A stretch of DNA of 64,000 nt, taken from the NCBI GenBank assembly GCA_002049455.2, contig KV918845.1, positions 186,001 to 250,000 on the forward strand, given 5' to 3'. Origin of the DNA: Porphyra umbilicalis. Taxonomy: Eukaryota; Rhodophyta; Bangiophyceae; Bangiales; Bangiaceae. The stretch's first letter is position 1. Each line of letters begins with the position of its first letter. Under the pieces are notes generated by a model that saw only the letters and a list, made by a program, of their open reading frames with translations, was not told the DNA's origin and did no database searches. The position numbers and the translations under genes are program-made. This document shows, piece after piece, positions 47,081 to 57,358 of the stretch.

Positions 47081-49302
47081 TGTATCGATCACTGCTGCGG
47101 GTCCTTTGGGCATGGTTCGGTGCGCAACATGCGTCCAGCACTTTCTGTAGCTTTTCTCGTTTGTAGCATGTCAGCCGCGGTCGTACGGACGCCGTACGTC
47201 GCTTTTCGTAGGATGACCGGGTCAGTTGCCTCAGAATGAGGGTGGTGCGTTCAGACCCCCGGAAACGTCGATCTGGTCAGACGCGTCGACTGTATTTTGT
47301 GGTTAAGTCCGGCGATGGCGCTCCACGGGACAACCAAGGCACATTCTGTTCGAATTTTCAAGCAGACGCTCGCGACCCATCGTCCTGGAGGAGAGGGCTC
47401 CCGGACGGCCGGCGGGAGCTGCCGACGGCCGCACCACCGCTGTCGTCGGGGTCACCACCGCGGCGGCCGCACACGCCCGACACACCCCCCTGCGCGCGTC
47501 GGTGCGCGACCACCCGCGACCAACACAGCCGGCGCGCGGTCGGCCGCCGCGCCGAAGAGGCGCCCAGCCCCACCCACCCCCCCGCGCGCACGTGTGGGTG
47601 TCCCCGCCGTGGCCACCGTGGCGCCCGTCCGCCTCCACGACACCTGCACGGACCGCGGCGCCCGACGCCCCGCCCTGCCGGCGGCCGCACCGCCCATCGC
47701 GCGCGACATGGTATGGTCTGAGGCGCCGCCGCCCCCGCGCCGACGCGGCGGCAGCGTTGACGGCGGCCCCGGCCGCTGGGGTGCCCCCCCACTACTCGCC
47801 CCCGCCCGTGTCTGACTGGGGACGAGCTCCGCCGCCGTTGGGAGCGGGAAAGGGCGCCGGCAGCGCCACCGCCGCCTCCCCTGCCGCGCCTGCCGCCGCC
47901 GTTGCGCCCGCCATCGCCGCGACTGCGACGGGTGGTGGCTTCGACGGCGGCGGCGGCGGCGGCGGGCTGTGGTCCATGGCCCCACCGTCGCCGCTGCCGC
48001 CGCTAGCGGGCGTGCGCACCGCCGCCGACGCGCCGGCGGGGGACGGCGGCGCGGAGTTCGACGGCGGGCTGCCTGCGGCGGCGGCGGCGCCGTTCAACTG
48101 CCGCGGCCGTGGCGACCGGGACGAGTGCGACGGTAGGCCGGCGGCGGTGTGCACGTCTGGAGGTGCGGGGGTATTCCTCTGCTTGTGGCTGGGGGGGGGG
48201 GCGCGGCGGTGACGGCGGCGGAGCGGGCGGCGGCGGCGGCGGTGCTTGTTGGCGGTGGCTTGTTTGCCGAGGACGCGCGGCCGTGCGAGGGGGGTGGGTC
48301 GCGTGGGCTGGTCGTCGGTGGCTGCTTCGCATGTTGTAAACAAGTCCAGGGTATTTCCGCGAACGCGTTTTCAGTATCCGGTATCCACTTCAGTTCCGTA
48401 TCACCCTGCTATTTAACTGGGAGAGCAATTGTGCCCAGAATCGGCCTTCCTGGCACTGTGGAGCGGGGAAATGTTTATTTCCGGTCGCGGTACGCATATT
48501 GTAGCCCACCTGTTCCTGCATGCCTGTCATGCTCGTCAGGGTGGGACAAAAGTGGATATTGACTGTACTGCCACGTCTGACCCACTGTCGCGACGCCGTG
48601 TGGAAGCCGACCCCGCTCCAGTGGAAGAAAGAGGATCGCCAGGGCGACGCCATGCGCGGCGGTGTGGAGCTCTGCGCCTCCGCATCCTCAGTGACCTTTG
48701 GTGATGCAGCATTGTAGGGGACCCCATGACAGTGCTCATCCGTTGCTGTAGGAGGGGGGGAGGGTGCAAATGGCTGGGGTTGTGAGCGGGCCCCGCACCA
48801 CGGCTGTGCGCCGCCACCTTGGGATCACCTCGCGGGGTGTGCGCTTGCTGTTTTGCCCGGACTTTAGGGTGTGGCGGCGGGTGTTGGGGCTGCAGGGCCC
48901 GCGCGACACGTCTCAGACCGCCGTCGCCGGTGGCTCGGCTTTGTTGGTTGTCTCCCTTGCCGCCCCGGCTGGCGTGTGCAGGCCGTCTCGTGCGTCCTGT
49001 CCCTTGTTTGTTTTTCTGCATTTGCCTCGGTCGTGACAGTCCTGGAGTCGCGGAGCTCACAATCTTGCCGTGGACGAGAGGCCTCGAGTGCACTGTCGAG
49101 CAGTTTCGCTGCGTCCTGTGTTCTGATTTGACTCCTCCGCTCTCCCCACGCGCAGTGGTCGAGCCGGCTACTTGCCCTCTGCTCCTTTGCTCCCAAGAGG
49201 ACGGCGTCTCTCTTGTGGCGGCTGCCATCTCCGACTTGACCGCACTGTTCTCTGCCATCCGTTTTATTGCGCCCCATCCCTTCTTCTTCATTTCCGGGCA
49301 TC
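47081..49302. other. Right-flank intergenic region, no recognised gene
   Basis: A mix of moderate-GC stretches (47081-47360, 48330-49300) and a GC-rich low-complexity block (47400-48320). The block is open on both strands with Ala/Gly/Pro-rich frames (for example plus 47502-48212 and minus 47792-48343). I cannot tell whether either strand codes. The last 150 bases before 49303 are pyrimidine-rich and may be the TPT1 leader. Confidence 0.4.
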
Positions 49303-49388
49303 ATGGTGCATGATGGCGGTGTGCCTGCTCTCATCCGTGTCACCCCCTCACCGTCGCTGCCGCCAGAGGTAGCCGTCGGCGCCAACGG

Positions 49389-50453
49389 GTGCTCCCCACC
49401 CCAACGAGTGGTGGCGCAGATGGCCGTCCTCCCAACGCCCAAACCTGTGGTCACACCGACGGCCACCTCCCCAACGTCACAGCCGACAGGGGCGGCGCCC
49501 CCCGCCCCCCCCCCCCACCCGTTGGCGCGGCGGCGGACGCCGGCCGCCGCCGCAGCCGCCGCCGTCGCAACGACGACGAGGAGGCGGCCGCCCTCAGCCG
49601 CCGCCTATCGCGGCTGCTGCGCCACGACCTCCTCGACGCGGGCCTCACGCCCGCCCCCGACGGCTTTGTGCCGCTGGCGGCGGTGCTCCGCTGCCGCAGC
49701 TTTGCCGGCGTGTCTGCCGACGCGGTCGAGCGGGTGGTGGCGACGAGCGAGAAGCAGCGCTTCTCCCTCGTGTCCCGCGTCGCCAACGGCGGCGGCGGGG
49801 GGAGGGGGGGTGCCGCCGCCGGCGCGCCCGGCGCCACCGTGCCGGGCGCCGCCGCCGCCGCCCCAGAGCTGATGATCCGCGCCAACCAGGGCTTCTCCGC
49901 CCGCGTCGCGGCGGCCCTGTCTGCCGATGCGGTGTACGCGCGGCTGACGCCGCCGGCGGCGGGTCAACCGCCGCTGCTCGGCGTGCACGCAACGACGTCC
50001 TCGTCGTTTGCGCGCATCGCCGCCGACGATGGCTTGCGGGCCATGCGGCGGGACGCCATTCACTTTTCGCGCCTGCCACTGGCGCCGCCGCCCGCCGCGG
50101 TCGGCGAGGCTGCCGCCGCCGCCGCCGCCGCCACCGCCTCCGCCGCCGCCGCTGACGGCGCCGCCGGCGTGGCGCCCGCCGACCGCACGGAGCTGACCGT
50201 CCTCCGCGGCATTGTCGCGGGCGTGCGGTCGGGCCGCCGCCGCGGCGGGGAGCTCGTCGACCGTGTGGCCATTGTGGTGGACGTGGGCGCCTCGGCGGCG
50301 GCCGGCATTGTCTGGCACGTCTCCTCCAACGGCGTGTTGTTGACGCAGGGGGGGGTGGGGGGAGTCCTCCCCAAGCGCTGGATCGTGCGCGTGACGGACG
50401 TGGTCAGCGGGGCGGACTTATCGGCCGACCTGTGGCCGGCGGGGGGACAGTAG
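49389..50453 (+). CDS. tRNA 2'-phosphotransferase (TPT1/KptA family)
   Basis: Transfers the splice-junction 2'-phosphate of tRNA to NAD+, the last step of fungal/plant-type tRNA splicing. The frame shows family blocks in order: LSRRLSRLLRH with the Arg-His pair of the catalytic site; GFVPLAAVLRC...VVATSEKQRFSL; MIRANQGFS (family IRANQGHS, catalytic Arg); LLGVHATTSSSF...GLRAMRRDAIHFSR; and VAIVVDVGASAAAGIVWHVSSNGVLLT (NGVxLT block) then GVLPKRWIVRV. Two Ala/Gly-rich inserts lengthen it. The stop is the TAG at 50451. The start is unsettled: no ATG exists in this frame before the core. The likely initiator ATG at 49303 is in another frame that meets this one across a C run near 49500-49517. The start given is only the open-frame edge. 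Its neighbour on the right is convergent. Confidence 0.85.
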   Translation: MLPTPTSGGADGRPPNAQTCGHTDGHLPNVTADRGGAPRPPPPPVGAAADAGRRRSRRRRNDDEEAAALSRRLSRLLRHDLLDAGLTPAPDGFVPLAAVLRCRSFAGVSADAVERVVATSEKQRFSLVSRVANGGGGGRGGAAAGAPGATVPGAAAAAPELMIRANQGFSARVAAALSADAVYARLTPPAAGQPPLLGVHATTSSSFARIAADDGLRAMRRDAIHFSRLPLAPPPAAVGEAAAAAAAATASAAAADGAAGVAPADRTELTVLRGIVAGVRSGRRRGGELVDRVAIVVDVGASAAAGIVWHVSSNGVLLTQGGVGGVLPKRWIVRVTDVVSGADLSADLWPAGGQ

Positions 50454-51598
50454 GGGGGCGGTGGCGCGGGCGTACGGCGCGACGGCGTGGCGCGGGCGTA
50501 CGGCGCGATGGCCGGTCCTTGCCGGCTGGTAGGACTTTTTTTTCGGTTGGTCCGTGGTGCGCGCTGGGCTGGGCGCTGGTGGCCGGTGCCTGTGCCCGTC
50601 GAAGGAGACCGCGGGGCTCGGGTGTCTGCGGGCGCCACCGCGTGGGCCTCCGCGTGTACACCTTGGCGGGCTGTAAGGTGCGCTATCGCACTATCGGCTG
50701 TCTGTTTGGCGCGGGCGGAATGTGGGGGGAAGAGGGCAGGGGTCGCTGCTGCATAGCCGCGATCCACATGCATCGCGGGGACGCTGCAGGCGGGACCATG
50801 AGAGCCGCAGCGTAGTGTCTTGTGGGAACATTTTTGAGCGCACCTTTTTGCACCAACGTCAGCGGCTGATTGGCGCGTGTCGGGCTTGCTCGCTCGTCCT
50901 TTCTGTTTGCCTCGGTCGCTTGTGGCGTCGTGCCCTTTGTCGTCAGAGGCTTGCGGCGGTCGCCGAAAAACCTGCATCGTCCCCGCTCATTCCGGCCAAA
51001 CCCCCCATCCAACCGGTCCGAGTCAGGCCCAGAAGACGATGCGCCGCTCCGTGGAGATCATATGGGGTCTGCTCAAGAAGCCTGGACGCCGTTCTGGCTG
51101 GCTGCGCTCCTGTAGCGACCCCCCCCCGCCAGAGCCAGACTGTTACCCGTCGCCACGCGGCTCGGGTCGACGACGGCGTCGTGCTCCGCCGCCCAGCTGA
51201 CAGACGCGTGAACGGGGGTCGTCGACAAGGGTGCCATGTCCCCACAACGTGTGCGGGCAGGTGGGTGGAGGTAGGCCGCAGTCTACAGCCTCTCGCGGGT
51301 GGGGACCGTGCAATTTCTCTGCGGCACCGTCACCGCGAGGGTGCGCCACTACCTGCTGTGGGTGGGGACTGCCGCGGAGGTGTCTCGTGCCGCCGCCGGT
51401 CGGCTGTGCCCGTTGCGTGTTGGGAGCATCATCCGTAGAAGACTGCCGCTCGGGGCATGGGCAGTTCGTAAATATGTGCTTGGTTTCTTGAGATGTACGC
51501 GGCCGACCATCACTCTAAGACGGTGCCATCCTGCATTGGATGGAGACCTTGGGCTACTATACATGTATCACCTCCGCTTCCTCCTAGACGCAACGTCC
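50454..51598. other. Intergenic region between convergent genes
   Basis: About 1.1 kb between the TPT1 stop and the stop of the minus-strand hypothetical gene. It includes a near-duplicate of about 20 bases (GCGGGCGTACGGCGCGA, 50466 and 50492). I see no RNA gene or convincing ORF. Confidence 0.4.
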
Positions 51599-52699
51599 TC
51601 ACGCCCACCGGTTCATCACCTTGGTGTGAAACATTGGCGCGGTCTTCGCAAACCCAACCGCCCCTGCTACCCCACCCGGTGCCTCCACCTCCACCTCCGT
51701 CGCGTACTTCTCCAATTGACGGCGCCGCACCCCTCCGCCACTGCAAATGCCTCCCGAGAAGGCAAATGCGCCCTCCCCACGGTCGTAGCGGAAAGCAACC
51801 AGCCCAGCATGCCGGGGCGGCGTGCCGGGGTCCCCCCCGTCTGCTGCGCGGGACCCCGATTGTACGGCGTCGACGATGCCAGCGACGGCGCGGCGGCGGC
51901 GCATTTCAGAGGCAGCCGCGGCTTCAGTGGCCGCCTCGGTAGCGGCGGCGGCCGCGCGCAGCCGCCGCGCGCGGGCGTACCGCTTGGACGCGACGCGACG
52001 GGCGACGACGTCTGGGGCCAAGGCGTAGCGCTTGACAACCGCCGCCGCTTCAGACGCGACCGCTGCTGCCGCAATGGTGGTCAGCTCAACCTGACGCGCA
52101 AGCACGGCGGGCACCACAAACGCATGGTACCACGCTGGCAACGCATATGCGACGACCGCCTGCCCGGCAGCGTCATTGTCGAGACGCCTCCGCTTGTGCG
52201 CGGACGCAGCCACGTCTGCCACGTACGCCGCGTAGCGCGCGGCGAGCACCACCACGGTAGCGGCCGCTGCTGCATCACGCGGCAGCAGCGTGTCGAGCCG
52301 ACCGCTGCCGGCAACGACCATTGACGTGGGGCGGGCGGCGCGGGCAGTGGCGACAGGGAGGTAGGCGGCAAGGCCCTCCGAGAGGGGCGTCGGGCCGGCC
52401 GCGTGGCCGAGCCGCCGGGATGGGGGCGGGGGGTGCGCAGACGCCGACGAGGTGGCAGCCGAGGCCGACGCGGGTGGGCGCGATTGTAGTCGCGACGCAA
52501 CGGCAGCAATGGCCGCACCCAGGCCCGGGATGGAGGCAGGCCGTGCGGCGGCGGCGGCGGCGACGAAGGCAGCGTCCGCGCACGGGTAAGGAACAGGCAC
52601 GGACACCATTGGGGTGCCGGTGGAGCCGACGCCGGCAGGGGGGGGCGCGCGCCGGGAGGCCGCCCACCGGGCGGCCGCAGTCGCAAGGTAGACCTGCAT
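51599..52699 (-). CDS. Unrecognised 366-residue Ala-rich protein
   Basis: A single open frame with a textbook Kozak start (GCCGCCGCCATG, start codon at 52697-52699) and no frame breaks. It opens MQVYLATAAARWAASRR, then has a Pro/Ser-rich stretch (about residues 60-110). Long Ala-rich probably helical segments follow, with clustered Arg/Lys (AHKRRRL; about residues 225-280 could form a coiled coil, RRVASKRYARARRLRAAAAATEAA). It ends in a more globular-looking tail (GLVAFRYDRGEGAFAF...KVMNRWA). No domain recognised and no signal peptide evident. It is convergent with TPT1 and divergent from MOB1, with 830 bases between starts. The clean frame and start context argue that it is real; function unknown. 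Confidence 0.5.
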   Translation of the reverse strand: MQVYLATAAARWAASRRAPPPAGVGSTGTPMVSVPVPYPCADAAFVAAAAAARPASIPGLGAAIAAVASRLQSRPPASASAATSSASAHPPPPSRRLGHAAGPTPLSEGLAAYLPVATARAARPTSMVVAGSGRLDTLLPRDAAAAATVVVLAARYAAYVADVAASAHKRRRLDNDAAGQAVVAYALPAWYHAFVVPAVLARQVELTTIAAAAVASEAAAVVKRYALAPDVVARRVASKRYARARRLRAAAAATEAATEAAAASEMRRRRAVAGIVDAVQSGSRAADGGDPGTPPRHAGLVAFRYDRGEGAFAFSGGICSGGGVRRRQLEKYATEVEVEAPGGVAGAVGFAKTAPMFHTKVMNRWA

Positions 52700-53529
52700 G
52701 GCGGCGGCTGGTAACCGTGTAGCAAGTCACGACCAGTCGGCGTCGGGCGGCGAGGGGAAGCTCGGTCAGAAGTGGTAGTACGTGGTGGGTAAAGAAGAGA
52801 AGGTCGGGAGGATGACGGGACTCACAACGGTACGCACGACGAGAGATGTTGTTTGATACAGGAGCGTCGGCGGCGCTCTTGAAGGCCGGCGACGTGTTCT
52901 TAATGAAGACAGGGAAGCCCCGCGAACTGGTAGCTGTACGTGATCACGTGTGCCCGCCACGCACCCGGATGCGGCTGTGAGGTCATCCAGCCCACTTCGC
53001 CTCAGACGTCACGCTCAGAGCCACAACTGCCTCAGCGAGTGGTTGGACGCTGCTGAACTCACGCCAACGACAGCCTCTCATTTGCGCGGGTCCGGCGTCA
53101 ACTAGATGACCTTCCGAAAGAATCTCAAATGCTCGGTTCGACGCGACCGGCAGGCACAGCTGTGTCTGGCCCAAACACCATCCCGTGTCGCCCGCTTTGG
53201 TCGTCACAATTGCTGTCTCCCAATGTTGGTGCTTGTGAGCTTTCAGGGAGCTCCGATGGACAAACATATGGGTGCTACTCTTTCTCGGATTACAGCGCCG
53301 GACCGGCCAGCCATGAACTGCTCCCAGTGCACCGTCCAGCCCGCGACCGTGATAACACCTCACACCGTTCCCAACGACTCTGGTGTTCCTTGGTCCCTCA
53401 CCGACCTCCCTTGCCGTTCAACTCCAGTGCGCCGCGCCCTGTTGCACGCCTCTTTCCGCTCTCCGTCCCTACCTCTCGCCCTTCCGTCACTCTCTCTCTC
53501 GCCCCCCCCCTCCCCGCGCGTCCTCCACC
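52700..53529. other. Divergent promoter region with pyrimidine-rich MOB1 leader
   Basis: It lies between the starts of the minus-strand hypothetical gene and MOB1. The last 90 bases (about 53440-53529) are almost all C and T, the pattern of a 5' leader in this genome. No TATA box is obvious. Short open frames here look like chance. Confidence 0.45.
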
Positions 53530-54174
53530 ATGTTATCCCTCCTCAACCGCAACAAGACTTTTAAGCCCCGGCGGCGTGCGGATGGGGCCGACAACCCCCG
53601 GTATGAGTTGTCCAAACTCGCCACCGATGTCCTGGGTACCTCCCTCCCCGCCGGCGACCTGCGGGAGGCGGTCAAGCTGCCCGACGGGTACGCGCCCAAC
53701 GATTGGATCGCAGTGCACTTGGTCGACCTGTTCAACCAACTCAACCTCATCTATGGCAGCATGTGCGACGACTGCACGGACGGGAGTTGCCCCATCATGT
53801 CGGCGGGCGGCAAGTATGAGTACCTGTGGGCCGATACGGAGCGGTACAAGAGCCCGACACGAGTGTCTGCGCCCAAGTATGTCGACTTGCTCATGGATTG
53901 GGTCGACAAGCAGCTGGCCGACGAGGCGCTCTTCCCCGTCGCCGGCGGGCGGGCGTTCCCTGAAGACTTTCGGTCCGACGCCAAGCGAATCGTGCGGCGG
54001 CTGTTCCGGGTGTACGCGCACCTCTTCTACTCACACTTGGACGAGATTGTGGCGGTCGGGGCGGAGGCGCACCTGAGCACCTGCTTCCGCCATTTTGTGT
54101 TTTTCGGGACCGAGTTTGGGTTGCTGCCGACCAGGGAGATGGAGCCGCTCAAGGACATCATCGCCAAGTTGTGA
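53530..54174 (+). CDS. MOB1 kinase activator
   Basis: MOB1 binds and activates NDR/LATS kinases in Hippo/mitotic-exit signalling, controlling cytokinesis and cell proliferation. The product is 214 residues, against 216 in human MOB1A, from one exon with a CCACCATG start. It opens MLSLLNRNKTFKPRR, as in the family (FxxRxxKTFKPKK-like), and has LPDGYAPNDWIAVHLVDLFN. The zinc ligands are all present: Cys82 and Cys87 in CTDGSCPIMSAG, and the two histidines of HLFYSH. KYEYLWAD and HFVFFGTEFGLL match the family core. It ends ...KDIIAKL. An in-frame upstream extension exists but is pyrimidine-leader translation, so the ATG at 53530 is preferred. Confidence 0.97.
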   Translation: MLSLLNRNKTFKPRRRADGADNPRYELSKLATDVLGTSLPAGDLREAVKLPDGYAPNDWIAVHLVDLFNQLNLIYGSMCDDCTDGSCPIMSAGGKYEYLWADTERYKSPTRVSAPKYVDLLMDWVDKQLADEALFPVAGGRAFPEDFRSDAKRIVRRLFRVYAHLFYSHLDEIVAVGAEAHLSTCFRHFVFFGTEFGLLPTREMEPLKDIIAKL

Positions 54175-55193
54175 GGCGCGAGGTGAGGGAGTAGGCTGAG
54201 AGGGGCCCTGTGAGGGGCACGGGGGGGGCTGGGGGTGTCGTGTGGAGAGGCTGTGGGGGGGAAGAGGATGGAGGAGTCAACCTTTTGGTGACGCAGCGGC
54301 AGGGGAGGGAATGAGGATGTTGCCAGGCAGTGCGTGAGACGGTTGTTGGTTGTGTATAGTGGCGCTGGCGGCGTGCACCTCTTCTTTCTTACCGCTAGCG
54401 TTGCTCGTGCCTGTTTCTTGCAGTGCGGGGGGCGGTAACCCGGCTCAGCCTATGCACCTTGTTGCCAGCCCTCGTTTGTTTCTTTCTGCTGCTTGTTCGC
54501 GCATCTTCTGCAACCAGATCCGCTCGGCTGATGCCGAGTAGCTTCACGATGGTGTTATCTGAGCGACACCACCGCTTGCGACAGGAAAAGTAAAAAAAGA
54601 TCCAGGGTACGAACATGAGGTAGTGGGCCAGGAAACCTTTTCGAAGAGCTCGAGGTGGACGCAGCTTGGGAAACTCTACCTTGCCGCGCAGAGGGTGCGC
54701 CCCCGCTGATTCCGTCAAATGCCCTTGAGTCGCCCTCGTCAGTCCCCCAACCTGCCGCTGGCCTCCCGCGTCGTGGCCCCCCCCCTACGCCCTTGTCTTC
54801 ACCCCTTGCCTCCCCCAGTGGCAGCACGCGGCGCTTCGTGGCATCGTCGGGATTCCTGAATCGACGGAGCAGACGCACAAAGACGGGGGAAAGCGCGGGC
54901 CTCCTCCCCGCCCCGCTCTGCCCACGCGGGACCGGGCTCCCTCCCCTTGCCGCGCCTCCTTGGCCAAGCAAGACCACCGTCTCGCCGCACTCGCCGCATG
55001 TTCCGCTACCCAAGACCGACGGGTCGACACCCCCGCAGACCCCCCCCCCCACCGCCCGGCCCGTTGAGTCAAAAGGTCCCGTCCGACCGTCGCCTCGCTA
55101 CCCCCCCCCCCCCATTGCACCCACTACCCCACCCGGTCAGCCCAAACGCGGCCTCCCACTGCGCGCACACAGGGCATGGTCGGACCGACAACC
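54175..55193. other. Intergenic region between convergent MOB1 and GATA genes
   Basis: About 1 kb holding both 3' ends. Open plus-strand sequence from 54655 reads as Pro/Ser/Thr-rich low complexity and continues antisense over the GATA gene, so I do not call it. No clear AATAAA. Confidence 0.4.
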
Positions 55194-56214
55194 CTACCCC
55201 GGTGGGGAACGGACCGGCGGCATTGGGGACGGGCCAGCCGCGGCGGCAGCGGCGGCGGCAGCAGCAGCAGCCGCAGCGGCAGCGGCGGCCAAGTCGTCGT
55301 CCTCCTCACCAAACGAGGCGCCCGCCAGCGGCCACAGCGGCACCCCGCCGTCGCCGCGGCCGACGACCAAGTCCATTGGCGGTGCGGGCGCGGGGGTGTG
55401 CCCCCCCCCCCCCCCCCGGCGTCGCCGCGGCGGCCACCCCGCCCCCCCCCCCCCCCCCCCACGAGGTGTGCCGGCCGTCGACGCGGCGGCAGCGTCGCCC
55501 GGCGCCCGCCGCCGCCGCCGCTTGGGTGGCGCCCCCCCCCCGCAACGTCGCCCCCCCCCTCCCCCGCCCGCGGCCGCGCGGGCGGCGCCCGCCGCCCCAC
55601 GCGCGCGCCGGCACCGGCGGCGCCCCCCCCACCCGCCGCGTCTGACGGCGCCGGAAACGGGGTCGGCGTGACGGTGAGGGGCCCCCACGGGGCGGCCGCC
55701 GGGGCGCCAACGGCGGCGGCGGCCGCCGCCGCCGCGGCGCCAACCGCCGCGTCGACCGCCGTCGGCCAGTAGAGGGGCAGCTGCCCCTTGTACCGCCGCA
55801 TGCCGCACGCGTTGCAGAGGGTTTTGGGGCCGTCGGGGCCGGCGCGCCACAGGGGGGTCTCCCCCACCCCGCACGCGAGGCACTTGCGGGGGGGGGGACC
55901 CCGTCCCCCGCCAACGGTGGCAGAGCGGCCGCAGCGGCGGCGACGAGGCCCGCCAGCGGAGCGCCCGCGGTGGGCGCGGGGGGGGGGGGCCTAGTCGCGG
56001 GGGGGGCGGCCCGCCGCCGGCAGCGGCGGCGGCGGCGGCCGCGTCGGCACCCGCACTCGCCGCCGTCGCGGCGGGCGGGGCGCCGGCAGACGCAGCAGAT
56101 AAGAGGGGATCCCCGCAGAGACCCCCGTCGGCAGCGTGGCGGGCGGCGGCAGCGGCCGACGGTGGCGCCGCCGCCGACGCGGCGGCGGGGGGCGGCGCCC
56201 CGCCCGCCTCCATA

Positions 56215-56249
<35 letters not shown>

Positions 56250-56309
56250 TGCGGCTGCGGCGGCGGCGGCGGCGCCGCCGCCGCCGGCGGGCGGCGGTGG
56301 GGGTGGCAT
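55194..56309 (-). CDS. GATA-type zinc-finger transcription factor
   Basis: A type IV zinc finger (positions 55805-55882) reads [18 protein letters not shown]...CNACG, spacing C-x2-C-x18-C-x2-C as in plant-type GATA factors. It is followed by [12 protein letters not shown], corresponding to the basic tail. The start [12 protein letters not shown] and the end frame ([24 protein letters not shown]...PPVRSPPG) lie in one reading frame of about 371 codons. The finger itself lies one frame over, entered and left across long C/G runs (about 55981-55990 and 55409-55460). This may be paired homopolymer errors, or introns. Outside the finger the protein is Ala/Pro/Gly-rich and probably disordered, with a short acidic patch that might activate transcription. 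It is nuclear, by family. Its promoter is shared with the divergent BASS gene. Confidence 0.75.
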
Positions 56310-57358
56310 CCGCCGCGCGGCGGCCGCCGACGCGACCGCGGGGGGGGGGGGGGGGGGGGTGGGGAACGCACCGCCTGCGGTCGAGCGCGCGTCGCCACAC
56401 CGCGCGCGCGGCCGACGCGGCGGGCGCGTGTGCGGCGGTGGCGACGGGCGCGGCGCGGCGGCCGGGCGGCGACCAGCGCGCCCGCTCGTGCCGCGACTGT
56501 CAGACGGGCGTGTGGGTTCCGCATGTCCTGATCCAGGCAGTGTCCGGGGCGGGGGGCGGGCGACGGATTCAAGGGGATCGACGAGGTGTATTCATTTTAC
56601 CTGCTTTGGGTCGGGCGGGTGGGCGGGGGGATGGACAAAGCACGCTCGTGGCGAGACGGTGGTGGATGATTCTGTGAGACTGCCGGCTGTGGTGCGTGCT
56701 GGCGCTGGCAGGGTGCACCTATATTGCCCGTATCTGCGCATACAATCGTACGTAGCAAGCTGCGGTCCGTCCGGCTTGCCTCCGTACGGATCTTTCTCTT
56801 TTGGCCTCGCTCTCATTCGTGTAGCCTGCCCTGTAGACGGCGGCCTCGGCCTCGCCTGCCCGTCTCGCTGGCAAGCGCCGCGTGGTGCTCGTGTCTGGCT
56901 CGCGCTGCGACGGCGGCGGTCGTATTCATCGCTAGTAGTGGTTGATGTTTCCCAAAAGCGTTGGGACTCGTTGTTCCAACGATCCCCAACAAATGGCGGA
57001 TTTGTTGGGTCGTAGTCGCAACGAGCGAGTCGTTGGGCGTTCGTTGGGGAATGCATCAGAAGCTGACGATCCATCCACTTGTTGGTTTGCGCCAGTGGCC
57101 CCCCCCCCCTGCTGTGCGGATCCAGGCGGCCGCAGGCGCCCAACGTGCGGCGTGATCCCCGCCACGCCGACGCGCAGCAAACGGCCATGGTCGCGCCAGC
57201 GCCGTCGCCCCCGCTGCCGCTCCCCCCCCCCCCCCGTCACCCCCACCGTCGTCCTGACGCCGACGCGCACCCCCGTCTCGGTGCGACGCTGCCGCGACGA
57301 CCCAATCCCGCCTCAGCGCGGGATCCTCCCTGCTCCGCGGTCTTCCGCGTCGCCCGCC
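56310..57358. other. Divergent promoter region between GATA and BASS genes
   Basis: About 1 kb. A long G run lies at 56341-56359, next to the GATA start. The middle (56580-56945) is less GC-rich and has no convincing ORF. The foldback at 56949-57051 lies 308 bases before the BASS start. Confidence 0.45.
56949..57051. repeat. 103-base foldback (possible tiny MITE)
   Basis: Outer TTCCC and GGGGAA ends, with imperfect complementary arms rich in CCAACG/CGTTGG. At the centre is a perfect 10-base stem CCCAACAAAT (56985-56994) / ATTTGTTGGG (57000-57009) around GGCGG. The AT-richer composition stands out. It could be a small foldback transposon or a regulatory hairpin in the shared promoter. Confidence 0.6.

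Noticed and set aside
51299-52324. 341-residue plus-strand ORF
   Set aside because: Mostly antisense to the better-supported 366-residue minus-strand gene, which has a strong start context; residues look random.
53487-54021. Minus-strand ORFs over MOB1
   Set aside because: Shadows of the MOB1 coding sequence, whose zinc ligands and full family length settle the strand.
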